NCBI GenBank assembly: GCA_965248255.1
Contig: CBDFIW010000003.1
Coordinates: forward strand, 806,001-870,000
Source of the DNA: JAKZVK01 sp965248255
Lineage (GTDB): Bacteria; Acidobacteriota; Terriglobia; Bryobacterales; UBA6623
Length of the DNA: 64,000 nucleotides
Reading direction: 5' to 3'
Both the position numbers and the translations under genes were made by a program. Below, piece after piece: positions 42,055 to 51,034 of this stretch (position 1 is the first letter of the stretch; each line of letters begins with the position of its first letter). The notes under the pieces are model-generated. The model worked only from the letters and a program-made list of their open reading frames with translations. It did not search any database and was not told the DNA's origin.

Positions 42055-42969
42055 ATGCCCTCCATACGAAGCCCTCTTGATCCAAGGCGTACGAGGGAGC
42101 AAGCAAGGCGCCGGGCAACAGCGATACCCCTAACTTCGCTTCTTTCGGCGCTGTGCGTCGCGGTCGCCCTGACCGTGTCAGGATACTCGGTGTACGTCAT
42201 TCGACTTGTCGAGCGCCGCGCCATGGCGGCGGAAAAGCGGCTGACTGCCGCCGAGAGGCAGGCGTCCCACGCCGAAGGGGCCGCGCAGGAGGCGCGAAAA
42301 CTCGTTGTCTTGGCCCAAAACCAGGCAACAGCGGCGGACAACTTGGCGAAGAGCGCCTCAGGCACGGCCGCAGCGGCCGAAGAGAAAGCGCTCTCGGCTG
42401 AACGCACCGCCCAAGCTCTGCGTCAACAGGCGATGGAAGTACAGCGCCAAGCCGAAGAAACCGCAAAGCAGCTCGGGGAAGGGGCGGAGCGAACTCACTA
42501 TATCGAGATTCGTCTCGACCAGACTCGCGACCAGTTGCGGCGAGCGTTCGAGCGAGTGCGCGATTCGGAGGAAGAAGCCCGGCTCGCCCGCGAGGACGCC
42601 CGCGAGGCACAGGAATCTCTCGCCACCGCGATGGCCCGGGCCAAAGGCGCTGAGAAGCGTGACCGAGACCTGAGGGAAGAGGTAACTGCGGCGCTCGACG
42701 GCGCACGGTCCGCTCTCAGGCAGGCGCGACGGCGGCAACAGGCTGCCAACAGCGCACAGGGACGGGCCGATTCGGCCTTGCAGCATGTCTTCCGACGCGC
42801 CGGCGTGGTCGAGGGTCCCGAGTCACCCGCCGAGCTGCACGACTACCGCAATCTGCAACAAACAGCGGGCAAGGTGCGCTCGGAAGCCGGCCTAGCGATC
42901 TCGCAGGCTCAGAGGGTTCTCGAAAACCTCGCTCTGCAACGCCGCAAGCCTAACAGCGGCCGTCAGTAA
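42055..42969 (+). CDS. Membrane-anchored coiled-coil protein, unknown function
   Basis: This is a 304-residue protein. A basic N-terminus (DPRRTREQARRRATAI) precedes one transmembrane segment (LTSLLSALCVAVALTVSGYSVYVI). Residues about 50-290 are an almost continuous Ala/Glu/Arg-rich coiled coil (AEKRLTAAERQASHAEGAAQEARKL...). I recognise no enzyme motif. It may be a structural or tethering protein at the inner membrane. Low-complexity coding makes shadow frames abundant, but the transmembrane segment and heptad pattern support this frame. Confidence 0.6.
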   Translation: MPSIRSPLDPRRTREQARRRATAIPLTSLLSALCVAVALTVSGYSVYVIRLVERRAMAAEKRLTAAERQASHAEGAAQEARKLVVLAQNQATAADNLAKSASGTAAAAEEKALSAERTAQALRQQAMEVQRQAEETAKQLGEGAERTHYIEIRLDQTRDQLRRAFERVRDSEEEARLAREDAREAQESLATAMARAKGAEKRDRDLREEVTAALDGARSALRQARRRQQAANSAQGRADSALQHVFRRAGVVEGPESPAELHDYRNLQQTAGKVRSEAGLAISQAQRVLENLALQRRKPNSGRQ

Positions 42970-43095
42970 CAAGCCAAGAACCGGCCGACGGAAATCAGAG
43001 CCCGCCCGCCGGGACATTCACCCGCCCCCAGCATTCTTTCCCACCCCTTAAGCTCTGGGCAGGTTCAGGCCCGCGCCCAACCGTTGAAACGACTC

Positions 43096-45514
43096 TTACC
43101 GCTGGTCACTTTGGGATTCCGGCTCGTCCGGGTCAGGGGCGCGGCTTTGTGAGTTCCCCAGCTGGCTCTTCATCCTCTCCCAAACCGAGATGTTGCCGCT
43201 ATCCGTCCCGGCGGCGAGACGAGTGCCATCGTGCGAAATGGCAACCGAGCGCACCGTGCCAGGGTGACGAAGCGTAGCCAATGGCTCCAACCGTGAGATC
43301 TCCCAGAGCTTGATCGCCTCGGGCGTCGCACTCTGCGCACTCAACGCTAGGCATTCGCCACGGTTGGTGAACGTGATCGCGTATCGCCATCCCGGAAGGT
43401 ACGTCTCCTGCAGCTGACGCCGCTTCTCGACATCCATGAGCTTGACCCGATTGCTCCCGGCCACGGCTAGGGACTGCCCGTCAGGGCTAAAGGCGACCGC
43501 GCTGGCGCCTTGCTCAAGGCCCTCCATTCTCTCCGGACGTCCGGAGTCGCCGAGTGGCCACAGTCGAACCACGCGCTCCAGCGAGCCCGTCGCCAGCCAC
43601 TTTCCATTGGGACTAAAGGCAACGGCCTGCGCGGGTCGTTTGTGGCCGCGATACTCACGAAAGGCTCCCAGCGAGAGGTCCCAGATGTTGAGCGTCTTGT
43701 CCGAGGAGCACGAAGCCAACTGGCGGCCGTCCGGGCTGAACGCCAAGGAGGTCACCCCGTCTTTGTGACCCAGCGTGCGGCTTTCCCTACGATCGTTCAA
43801 GTCCCAAATCTTGGCGGTACCGTCAGAGCTGCCCGAAGCGAGACGCTTCCCGTCACGGCTAAAGGCTATGGCCACCACACGGTCGCTGTGCCCATCGAAG
43901 GAGGCGGTCCGCTCCCCGCCAGCAGTCTCCCAGACGCCCACGCCTCGGTTCTCCATGCCGGCTGCGATACGGCGGCCGTCCCGGCTGAACGCCAAAGACC
44001 ACACGGTGTCCCCGACATCGACGTGTCCCACCAGTCGGAAGGCAAACTCGGGCTCGTTTCGACCCAGCGGCGAACCCGCCAACTGCACCTCGTCGCGTCG
44101 AGATTCGGAGCCCGGAGTAGGCGGCGGGGACGCTTTTGCGACCTCTCCGCCCAATGGGGACGGCTTGGCCTGCGGCTCGCGCCGCTCTGCTCGCTGGCCG
44201 CCCAGTGGCCTACCATCAGAAGCTGCTTGATTGACGCGGGGCCTGACGATGACCTTGGCGCGCTCTTTGGGCTCCGCCTCAGGCTCGACCGAGGTAGGTC
44301 GAGGTGGTGAAACGCGCAGCGGCTGCACAGATCCGGCGGCGTTGGCCCGTTTCTGCGCCACGTCCTCGGCCATCACGGGGCCCACGAACTCTCGCCGGAA
44401 ATCCCGACTCGTGAAGGAACCTGTCCCCGCCTTCGTGGTCGCGGTCCGCCTCCGCTCGGAAACTTCGGGGACGGGGTCGGATGGATGCCAAAGCAGCACA
44501 AGCAATACGGCCAGGAACAAGCCGCTCACTCCGATCCAGGCTTTCGCCGCCCGAGACCCCGGTGGTGGAAGCCTGAACCAGCGCTCGCGAGGTTCAGTTC
44601 TTGATGGAGGCACCTCGGAGGAAGCAACCGGCTGAAGGGACCCCGGTTCTTCTGGCGCCGGCGTTGGCGCCGTAGCGCTCCGCGACACCGCCGCCGGATC
44701 CACAGCCGCTAACGCCGACCGGAACTCCGAGGCCGACTGGAAGCGCTGGGACGGATCCTTTTCCAGCGCCTTGAGAATCACATCGTTCAGCAAAGGGGAC
44801 ACCTGCGAGTCGAGATGGCTCGGCGGTGTCGCCTCTTGCTCGATATGGGCTTCCATGACACCGTACAGGTGCTCGCCTTGGAACGGCACGCGGCCCGTCA
44901 CCATCTCGTAAAGGACCGCTCCGAGAGAATACAGATCCGAGCGCTGGTCGATCTCGGTCGTAGCCCGGATCTGTTCCGGCGACATGTAATAGACCGACCC
45001 TGCCAGCGTACCGCCGGAGGGCGGCGCCGAGTACCCTCGCAGCTTCGCCAGCCCGAAGTCGGTGAGTTTCACAACACCCTCGGGGGTGATGAGAATATTC
45101 GACGGAGTGATGTCCCTGTGGATGACGTCGGCTTCGTGGGTGTATTCAAGCGCGGAGAGCGCTTGCGAGGCATAATCGAGCGCAAGCGGGATTGGGGTGC
45201 GTCCCACGTCCAAAACTCGCCTCAACGACCGGCCCTGGATCAGCTCCAGCACCATCGCCAGGTCGTCGTCGAGCCAGAAAGCTATTGTGGACGGTCGCGA
45301 TGTTGGGGTGACCGAGCTTCGCCTGCAGGCGTACTTCGCGAAGGAGCCGCTCGTCGCGCTGGGCATTGCGCCGGCCGGCCCCGCGCAAGCGCTTCAGCGC
45401 CTCAATCCGCCCTGTGACTCTGTGTTTAACCCTGAAAACCTGGCCCGAGGCGCCCGTGCCGAGTATACCGGTCACGTCGTAAGGGCCGACCGTATCTCCG
45501 AGACGTAAGCTCAC
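43096..45514 (-). pseudogene. Ser/Thr protein kinase with WD40 repeats, frameshifted in the kinase domain
   Basis: The frame starting at 45514 encodes the kinase N-lobe (YDVTGILGTGASGQVFRV, EALKRL, LGHPNIATVHNSF). The rest continues in another frame from WLDDDLAMVLELI to 43096. A single extra base near 45275-45285 separates them. The second frame has the catalytic loop VIHRDITPSNIL, DFGLAK, the SPEQ region, a transmembrane helix (GVSGLFLAVLLVLLW) and about seven WD40 repeats (VAFSPNGKWLATGS and similar). With the base removed it would be a standard membrane receptor-like kinase of about 805 residues (PASTA-less, WD40 type). As read, it is broken or contains a sequence error. Confidence 0.8.
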
Positions 45515-45718
45515 ACCAGTACCCTAAGCCGCAGAAGTGGAATGGTACCGATGCTCCAGTATGACATGGGTTCACCTCGATCAAGGCACGTCAGGCTTCA
45601 GGGGCTGATTCTCCCTTCTCTGCGACCGGGCTGATAAGGCTTGCGTAGGAGTCTGTCCAGCCTGAACGTACTCCCCGGAGGCGCGGGAGCCGACAAGCCT
45701 TGCGCGCACAACAGAACC

Positions 45719-46243
45719 ATGCTCTCGATCATCGGCATCGTCATGGCGTCCGTTCTTGGGGGCTTCCTCCAGTACGGGGGCGAGATACGCGTGCTAATCC
45801 AGCCCTCCGAGTTCCAGATCATTTGGGGAGCGGGCTTCGGGAAAGAGATTGCCAAGCTGCCGAACAATTCGATCATCGAGGGCCATACCGACAGCCGACC
45901 GTTTCGAGGCCGCCGCAACTACTCCAACTGGGAACTGTCGGTGGATCGCGCCAACTCGGCTCGCCGCCTGCTGCAGGTCAACGGCGTCATCGACGACCGC
46001 ATCGTCGGTGTCCTCGGCTTCGCCGATGTCCAACTGCGTAAGACTGACGATCCTGAGCATCCCTCCAACCGACGTGTTTCGCTGATCGTGAAATACGACA
46101 ACCAGCAACTGCCCGGGCCCGATGAGAGCAGCGCCCGCGGAGGGGAACGGGACTTCATCGACGATGGCCAGGACGAGGATCCGTCCGGTAGCCGGCCCGA
46201 CACCGCTGCCGCAGGCCCTCGCGCGGCAGAAGCGGGCGGCTAG
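45719..46243 (+). CDS. MotA N-terminus fused in frame to MotB OmpA-like C-terminus
   Basis: This is a 174-residue hybrid. Residues 1-41 (MLSIIGIVMASVLGGFLQYGG, then QPSEFQIIWGAGFG) match the first transmembrane helix and loop of the flagellar stator protein MotA. From residue 42 the sequence is the MotB periplasmic peptidoglycan-binding domain: KLPNNSIIEGHTDSRPF, NWELSVDRANSARRLL, GFADVQLRKTDDPEHPSNRRVSLIVKY. An in-frame deletion joining motA to motB at about 45842 explains it. The MotA core and MotB proton-binding Asp are absent, so it cannot be a stator. It could still be a membrane-anchored peptidoglycan-binding protein, or a pseudogene. No other flagellar gene is nearby. Confidence 0.75.
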   Translation: MLSIIGIVMASVLGGFLQYGGEIRVLIQPSEFQIIWGAGFGKEIAKLPNNSIIEGHTDSRPFRGRRNYSNWELSVDRANSARRLLQVNGVIDDRIVGVLGFADVQLRKTDDPEHPSNRRVSLIVKYDNQQLPGPDESSARGGERDFIDDGQDEDPSGSRPDTAAAGPRAAEAGG

Positions 46244-46383
46244 GAACGGCGACCCACCCGTCCCTCGGAGCTGCCTATTCGAGCCGTTGCTTCTCTTTTC
46301 AGAAATACGACTCAATTCCGCCAGGCAAAGCGCTATAATTCGCTTGGAAACGAAGCTTCTGCTTACGGTTCCTGGAGGTTGAC

Positions 46384-46953
46384 ATGCCACAGCAGGGTGC
46401 CGACATGCGGGCCCAGGCGATGCGGGACGAGGCTCCTGACAGCCCAACGCGACCGGTCGCGGCTGAAGACAGCGCTGACCTCGAGAAAAGCCGAAAACTT
46501 ACCGCTTACCGTCTGCTTCCCAAAGGCCCCAGGCTCGTGCCGGCCTGGGTCAATCGTCCCTGGATGGATGCAACCGCCGACCGCTGGGCTTATCGTTGTC
46601 TGCCGCTCAACTTGGCCAACGAGGCCGGCTGGATGGTTCTCAACCCCCGTGATGTTGAAGTCACCTGGAACGGTAGCACGCCCCAGAACGCGCTTCGCGT
46701 CAAGTTCCTCGACGGCCGGCCGGCGACCTCTGATGTGCTCAGCATGTTCGGCTACGGCATTGTGACCTGGCGCATTCCCTACCTTTTCCGGACGCCGCCT
46801 GGCTTCAACCTGCTTGTGCGTGGACCGGCCAACCTCTTCAAGGAAGCCGCGTCACCTCTCGAGGGCTTGGTCGAGAGCGACTGGGTAGTGACGAGTTTTA
46901 CATGCTCGGTTCGCTCCAACGTTGGAATTACTAGCGAGGTCTGCGACCCCTAA
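46384..46953 (+). CDS. DUF6065-like protein, probably C-terminally truncated
   Basis: This is a 189-residue protein of unknown function. Segments KLTAYRLLPKGPRLVPA, WMDATADRWAYRCLPLNLANEAGW, VTWNG, YLFRTPPGFNLLVRGP and PLEGLVESDWVVTSFT resemble the DUF6065 family as I recall it (about 240-250 residues). The similarity stops after VVTSFT; the remaining CSVRSNVGITSEVCDP looks like read-through into unrelated sequence. Remnants of a REP-associated transposase follow directly, so an insertion or deletion probably removed the C-terminus. AGGTTGACATG precedes the start. Confidence 0.55.
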   Translation: MPQQGADMRAQAMRDEAPDSPTRPVAAEDSADLEKSRKLTAYRLLPKGPRLVPAWVNRPWMDATADRWAYRCLPLNLANEAGWMVLNPRDVEVTWNGSTPQNALRVKFLDGRPATSDVLSMFGYGIVTWRIPYLFRTPPGFNLLVRGPANLFKEAASPLEGLVESDWVVTSFTCSVRSNVGITSEVCDP

Positions 46954-46964
46954 GCGACAGATCG

Positions 46965-47080
46965 GGGCTAACGGCTGCAGGAGTTGCGAGCGCGTCCGAG
47001 GGCCTTCGCCATCGACTCGGAACGCTCCGGAATGACCGCGGCACGAATGTGGTTGGGCATCAGAGCAGTATTTGAACACC
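46965..47080 (-). pseudogene. Remnant of a REP-associated tyrosine transposase (RAYT/Y1)
   Basis: On the minus strand one frame reads ALMPNHIRAAVIPERSESMAKALGRARNSC and ends with a stop. It strongly resembles the MPNHVHLVLVPERPDSLARALGRAH core of RAYT (IS200-like Y1) transposases. The second His of the HUH motif is replaced, and the upstream part is out of frame, so this is a decayed fragment. The rest of the 46954-47271 gap shows no gene; a CCCTACATGG string near 47246 may be a weak REP tail. Confidence 0.5.
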
Positions 47081-47271
47081 AACCTCAGGATCTCGACCTT
47101 TGGAGGGCACGAGAAGGGGGGGGCTCTACCTGGCGGATTTGGGGCCGGGCTTGGTTCGTTTCACCGGCCTGGGCTCGCGTATGAGGTGCGAGTGTTCAAT
47201 CCAGGTCCTCCCTTGTCAGGTAGTAGCGGGGAGTGGTACAGGGCCCTACATGGACAGGCCCGCCACTGCCT

Positions 47272-48261
47272 TCAAACCCGCAAATACGGCTTCAAGGCCG
47301 CGAAGTTGTGCTCGATTTCAGCGACAGCTTCAGGCGAGTAGGTGTAGCCGCCGCGGCGCGAGACCGTGGTCTTGAACACTCCCCGTTTCTTCAGTAGGTA
47401 GTACTTTACGCCGGGGATGTGCCGTTCGAGGTTCGTCATCAGCAGCAGCTTGCTGAAAACTTCCCGCACTTCGTCCCGCTTGCCCGCAAGGTGCAACTCC
47501 CACATGTGGGCGTAGACGTCCCCGTACATGGGGCCGCCGGTGAGCGTGCCGTCCATACCGAGGCGCATCTCGTAGCTCCAGCCGAGGGCGCGGCTTGCAC
47601 CGAGAATGCTCTTGATCGGGCCGGGACGGTGCTTCGCCAGTTGCTTCATGCGCTCGATGGCGTTCTTGTATTCTTCCTTGAGATAGCCGAAGTTCGGAAA
47701 CTCGCGGGCCATCTCGACGATGAACTCGACCGTGGGCTCGACCTCGGGCGCACCGCCGGCCGTCTGGATGAATACCGGCCGCTTTGTCAACCGACACAGT
47801 GCGCGGTAGTACTCCCGGTAATCGTCTAACGACTTGGCCTGCTTGGGCGGGATCGCGATCATCGCGTCGGGGGCCAGTTCCTCGGCGCGGCGGGCGTACC
47901 CGAGCATAGCCTTGGTGTCTTCCGCCTGGACCCCGAGAACGAGTGCGGGTTTCGTTCCTTTCGCGGCTTTGGCGATCACCTCCATGCCGCGCATGCGCTC
48001 CTCTTTCGAAAGGTAGGCCAGATCGCTGGCGTGCTGGGGCCACACCATGCCTTGGACGCCGCAGCGATCGAGGAAGTCGACCTCGGCGGCCAGGTCTTCG
48101 TAGTCGATAGCTTTGCTCGATGTGTACGGCGTGGCCAGAATCATGAAGGCGCCGCGCATGGCTTTGTGCTTGGCGCCTTGCACGATGTGTGGCAGCAATG
48201 CAGTCGAGCCCAGCATGGCCAGCCACTGACGCCTTGTATAGCTACACGTGGATCTCAACAT
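47272..48261 (-). CDS. DapA-superfamily protein with Tat signal
   Basis: This is a 329-residue TIM-barrel protein of the dihydrodipicolinate synthase/N-acetylneuraminate lyase superfamily. It shows GAFMILATPYTSSKAIDYEDLAAEVDFL, GVQGMVWPQHASDLAYLSKEER and the putative Schiff-base Lys in FGYLKEEYKN. The usual YNxP tyrosine motif is replaced by FIQTAGG, so normal DHDPS chemistry is doubtful. The N-terminus YTRRQWLAMLGSTALLPHIVQGA is a twin-arginine signal, implying export. The ATG at 48261 has GGGAGGAG just upstream; a GTG three bases earlier is less likely. It follows the Gfo/Idh gene by 48 bp on the same strand. Confidence 0.8.
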   Translation of the reverse strand: MLRSTCSYTRRQWLAMLGSTALLPHIVQGAKHKAMRGAFMILATPYTSSKAIDYEDLAAEVDFLDRCGVQGMVWPQHASDLAYLSKEERMRGMEVIAKAAKGTKPALVLGVQAEDTKAMLGYARRAEELAPDAMIAIPPKQAKSLDDYREYYRALCRLTKRPVFIQTAGGAPEVEPTVEFIVEMAREFPNFGYLKEEYKNAIERMKQLAKHRPGPIKSILGASRALGWSYEMRLGMDGTLTGGPMYGDVYAHMWELHLAGKRDEVREVFSKLLLMTNLERHIPGVKYYLLKKRGVFKTTVSRRGGYTYSPEAVAEIEHNFAALKPYLRV

Positions 48262-48309
48262 CACTCCTCCCTCGCCGACGGGATTGTCAGCCTGTCACTA
48301 GAACTGATC

Positions 48310-49437
48310 CTACGACCTCATCATCTCGTCCCAGGTCACCTCGCGACGCTTTTCAATCGCCATACGGCCCATCAGCGCAGTGAGGGTGCTCTCAGCGCCG
48401 CGAACACCGACGTTTTCAGGCTTGCCTTCGCGGACGCGCTGCACGAATCGCTGCACCGAATCACGGGTGATGTTGTATGGAGCCTCCACCCGAACGGCGT
48501 TGTCCTTGTCTCGATAGTGAGTCCAGTAATGCCGAGCTGTCTCGACAACTTGATGGGCCCCGAAGAACTTCTCATGTACGTCGCGATAGAAGGGCGGCGT
48601 GATCTGTGAGCCGATCAAGGTGGCTTGCACGTTCTGAGCGTAGTCGAAAACGACGGTGATGTGGTCGTCCATGTCACCGACCTTCCTAATCGTGCGACCG
48701 CCGCTGCCGATGGCTTTCGTCGGATGTCCGCCCAAAAACCAGTTGAGGACGTCGATCGAGTGACAGTGTGTTTCGACAATGATGCCGCCGTAGAGATCTT
48801 GCCAATACTTCCACTCCTTGACTTTGTCGATGTCGGTGATGGGTTTCGGGCGGACTGGCTCGTTGCCGTCCCAGGGACCCTTAATGAAACGGGCGGTAGC
48901 TTGGTGCATGCGGCCGAAGTCCGCGGAGTGGGCTGTGTCCCAGGCTTTCTTGTAGAGAGGGCTGTAGCGCTGCTGGAAGCCGAACGAGATGTTGAGATTC
49001 GGTCCGGCCGAATCAGCGACACGCATCACGCGCTTGCACCCCTCGATGTCGGCGGCGGCGGGCTTCTCGACGTAGATGTGCTTGTTGGCCTTCACCGCCG
49101 CTTCGAGATGTTCGGGATGCAGGTAGACCGGCGTCGCGATGATGACGGCGTCCACGTCGCTCGCGAGGAGATCATGATAGTCCTTGTAGATCTTGGGATT
49201 CTCGACCGGGATCCTCTTCTTGGCGCGTTCGATCCGGTCGTCAAACAGATCGGAGATAGCGACCAGCCTGGCGCCGGGATCCTTCACCAAATACCGCGCT
49301 AGGGTCGTGCCTCGGCCTCCCGCGCCGATCAAGCCCACCTTGACCGCTGAGTTGGCGGCCGCCCCTGCAACGGCACTCAGCGGAACCAGCGACGCAGTTT
49401 GCATGAGGGTACGACGGCTGATGGATGAAGGCTTCAT
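48310..49437 (-). CDS. Gfo/Idh/MocA-family oxidoreductase with Tat signal
   Basis: This is a 375-residue NAD(P)-dependent dehydrogenase-like protein acting on sugars or inositols. The Rossmann motif VKVGLIGAGGRGTTLARYL follows a twin-arginine signal (SSISRRTLMQTASLVPLSAVAGAA). The family EKP catalytic motif is in HIYVEKPAAADIEG, and the C-terminal domain contains GGIIVETHCHSIDVLNWFLGG. Exported members of this family usually keep a bound cofactor, consistent with Tat transport of a folded protein. It precedes the DapA-like gene in a likely two-gene operon. Confidence 0.85.
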   Translation of the reverse strand: MKPSSISRRTLMQTASLVPLSAVAGAAANSAVKVGLIGAGGRGTTLARYLVKDPGARLVAISDLFDDRIERAKKRIPVENPKIYKDYHDLLASDVDAVIIATPVYLHPEHLEAAVKANKHIYVEKPAAADIEGCKRVMRVADSAGPNLNISFGFQQRYSPLYKKAWDTAHSADFGRMHQATARFIKGPWDGNEPVRPKPITDIDKVKEWKYWQDLYGGIIVETHCHSIDVLNWFLGGHPTKAIGSGGRTIRKVGDMDDHITVVFDYAQNVQATLIGSQITPPFYRDVHEKFFGAHQVVETARHYWTHYRDKDNAVRVEAPYNITRDSVQRFVQRVREGKPENVGVRGAESTLTALMGRMAIEKRREVTWDEMMRS

Positions 49438-49903
49438 TCGGATGTCCTTTCGCTATGGCGGTAAACCGTTGAGACTCAGGACCGGCTAGGCAACGGCTCG
49501 TAGCTCCCGTTGCGGCGCTTAGGGCGAAGCCCGCCCTTGCCGGCGCAGTGTGGGAACCCACGTGATCTTACTGGATCGGGCTACCCGCCAGCAAACGCAC
49601 GGCGCGTGCCCGCCCCAGATCCGACCGTAAGGGCGGGGCCGAAGCGCTTGATGTAGATGAAATCTCCGACCAACCTGTAGACTGAATTCGAGGAGATCCG
49701 CGGTTTTTTCACCTGGCGGGTGGCGGGGAATCAACGAGATTCGGCGGCCGGCTTGTAGCCCTGTGTGGGCCTCTCACTACGCGTGGACGGGAATCCACGT
49801 TCCTGCGCTGTGTCCCGAGGCGATTGAGCGTGGACTCCCGTCCACGCCTCTGTAGCGGTAATGGCGCCGCGTCAGGGTGAGAGGCTGGACCTTGTGGACG
49901 GCT
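49438..49903. other. Gene-free region with GC-rich inverted repeats
   Basis: I see no gene between the Gfo/Idh start and ISa copy 3. The left half has several short inverted GC stretches (GGGCGAAGCCC, and CCGCCC with GGGCGG near 49600-49635). The right half holds the REPIN-like pair at 49781-49847. Promoter elements for the oxidoreductase gene could not be named. Confidence 0.5.
49781..49847. repeat. REPIN-like pair of inverted palindromes
   Basis: GCGTGGACGGGAATCCACG (49781-49799) and GCGTGGACTCCCGTCCACGC (49828-49847) are the same hairpin in opposite orientation, separated by about 28 bp. Two REP hairpins in head-to-head order define a REPIN, the unit mobilised by RAYT transposases. Confidence 0.65.
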
Positions 49904-51001
49904 TATTGACTCCCGCATAATATAGAGTCAGTCAAAACAAAGAGAAGACTGTTTCCAGAAGGCCGTGATCAAACGCGGTTTGCGGTACATGCGGCGGAGT
50001 GCCTTGCGGGCCCGCTCGTTCAGCTCGCCGTAGTCTTTCGGACAGACGTTCGGCAACTCGTGCTGCTTCCAGTAAGCCCAGATGTATTCCACCGGATTCA
50101 ACTCCGGCGCATAGGGTGGCAAGTACTCGGTTGCGATGTGGCCTTCGGAGAGTTCGATGAACTCTTGCACCAGGCGGCTACGGTGCGCCGGCAGCCGATC
50201 CCAGACGATCAGCAGCGGGCGATCGATATGACGTACCAACGCCTTGAGAAAGTCGGTCACTTGCTCTTTGCCGATCGCACCGGGATAGAGCCGGAAGTAG
50301 AAGTTACGCAGCGTCAGCCCCGCCGAGACGGAAAGCTTCTCCCAGTTGAAGTTAAACTGCAGCACCGGTGTTTGGCCACGTGGCGCCCAGGTGCGGCAGC
50401 GATGCGGCTTCTGACTCAATCCGCTTTCGTCGATGAAGACGAGCGTACGGCCTTCGTTTTGGGCTTTTTTTTAATGCGCTTCCAGGTCTTGCGCTTCCAG
50501 GTGCGGATCCGCTCTTCGTTGCGCTCGCGCGCCTTTCCGGCCGGGCGTTGCGGGCTCCAGTCGAGCGCTCGCAGGATCTTCCAGGCGTGGCCTGCGTGGT
50601 ATGCGACCCCGAACTCGTCTCCGGTCAGCCGAGCCACCCGCGGACAGCTCCACAGGGGCGTTGGGAAGCCGTGGGCTTCCGGGCCTTCCAGCAGCAGCGA
50701 CGTCAGGCGTTCGCGTTGTGCGGCATCGAGGAGCGGCTTGCGTCCGGCGCGCCCGGCCTGGCGGAGTCCGGCCGCACCCTGCTCGCGGTATTGCCGCCGC
50801 CACTCACTGACGGTTTGGCGAGCGACGTTCAGCCGTCTCGCCGTCTCGGACTGATTGTGGCCTTGGTGGAGCAGCCGCATCGCTTCGAAACGGCGCTTCT
50901 CCAGCGCCTTGAAATCCCGCTTCACACCTTTGGGGTTGCCCATACATATATAGATGCTCCACACTATCAAAAAGTGTCATAATAATTTGCGGGATTCAAT
51001 A
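49904..51001 (-). mobile_element. ISa copy 3 (IS630 family), complete, 1098 bp
   Basis: The ends, length and orientation are the same as copy 2, with TA at both ends. It lies 33 bp downstream of the end of the broken methyltransferase gene. Copies 2 and 3 bracket 10.3 kb as direct repeats. Confidence 0.95.
49928..50943 (-). CDS. IS630-family transposase (ISa), -1 programmed frameshift
   Basis: It is identical in translation to copy 2. The slippery run is T8 on the plus strand at 50465-50472. The upstream frame starts at the ATG at 50943 and the downstream frame ends at 49928; a -1 shift gives the full DDE enzyme of about 338 residues. Confidence 0.92.
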
Positions 51002-51034
51002 GGGGCCCGCCGGTCGCGGTACGAGCAAGCCGTC

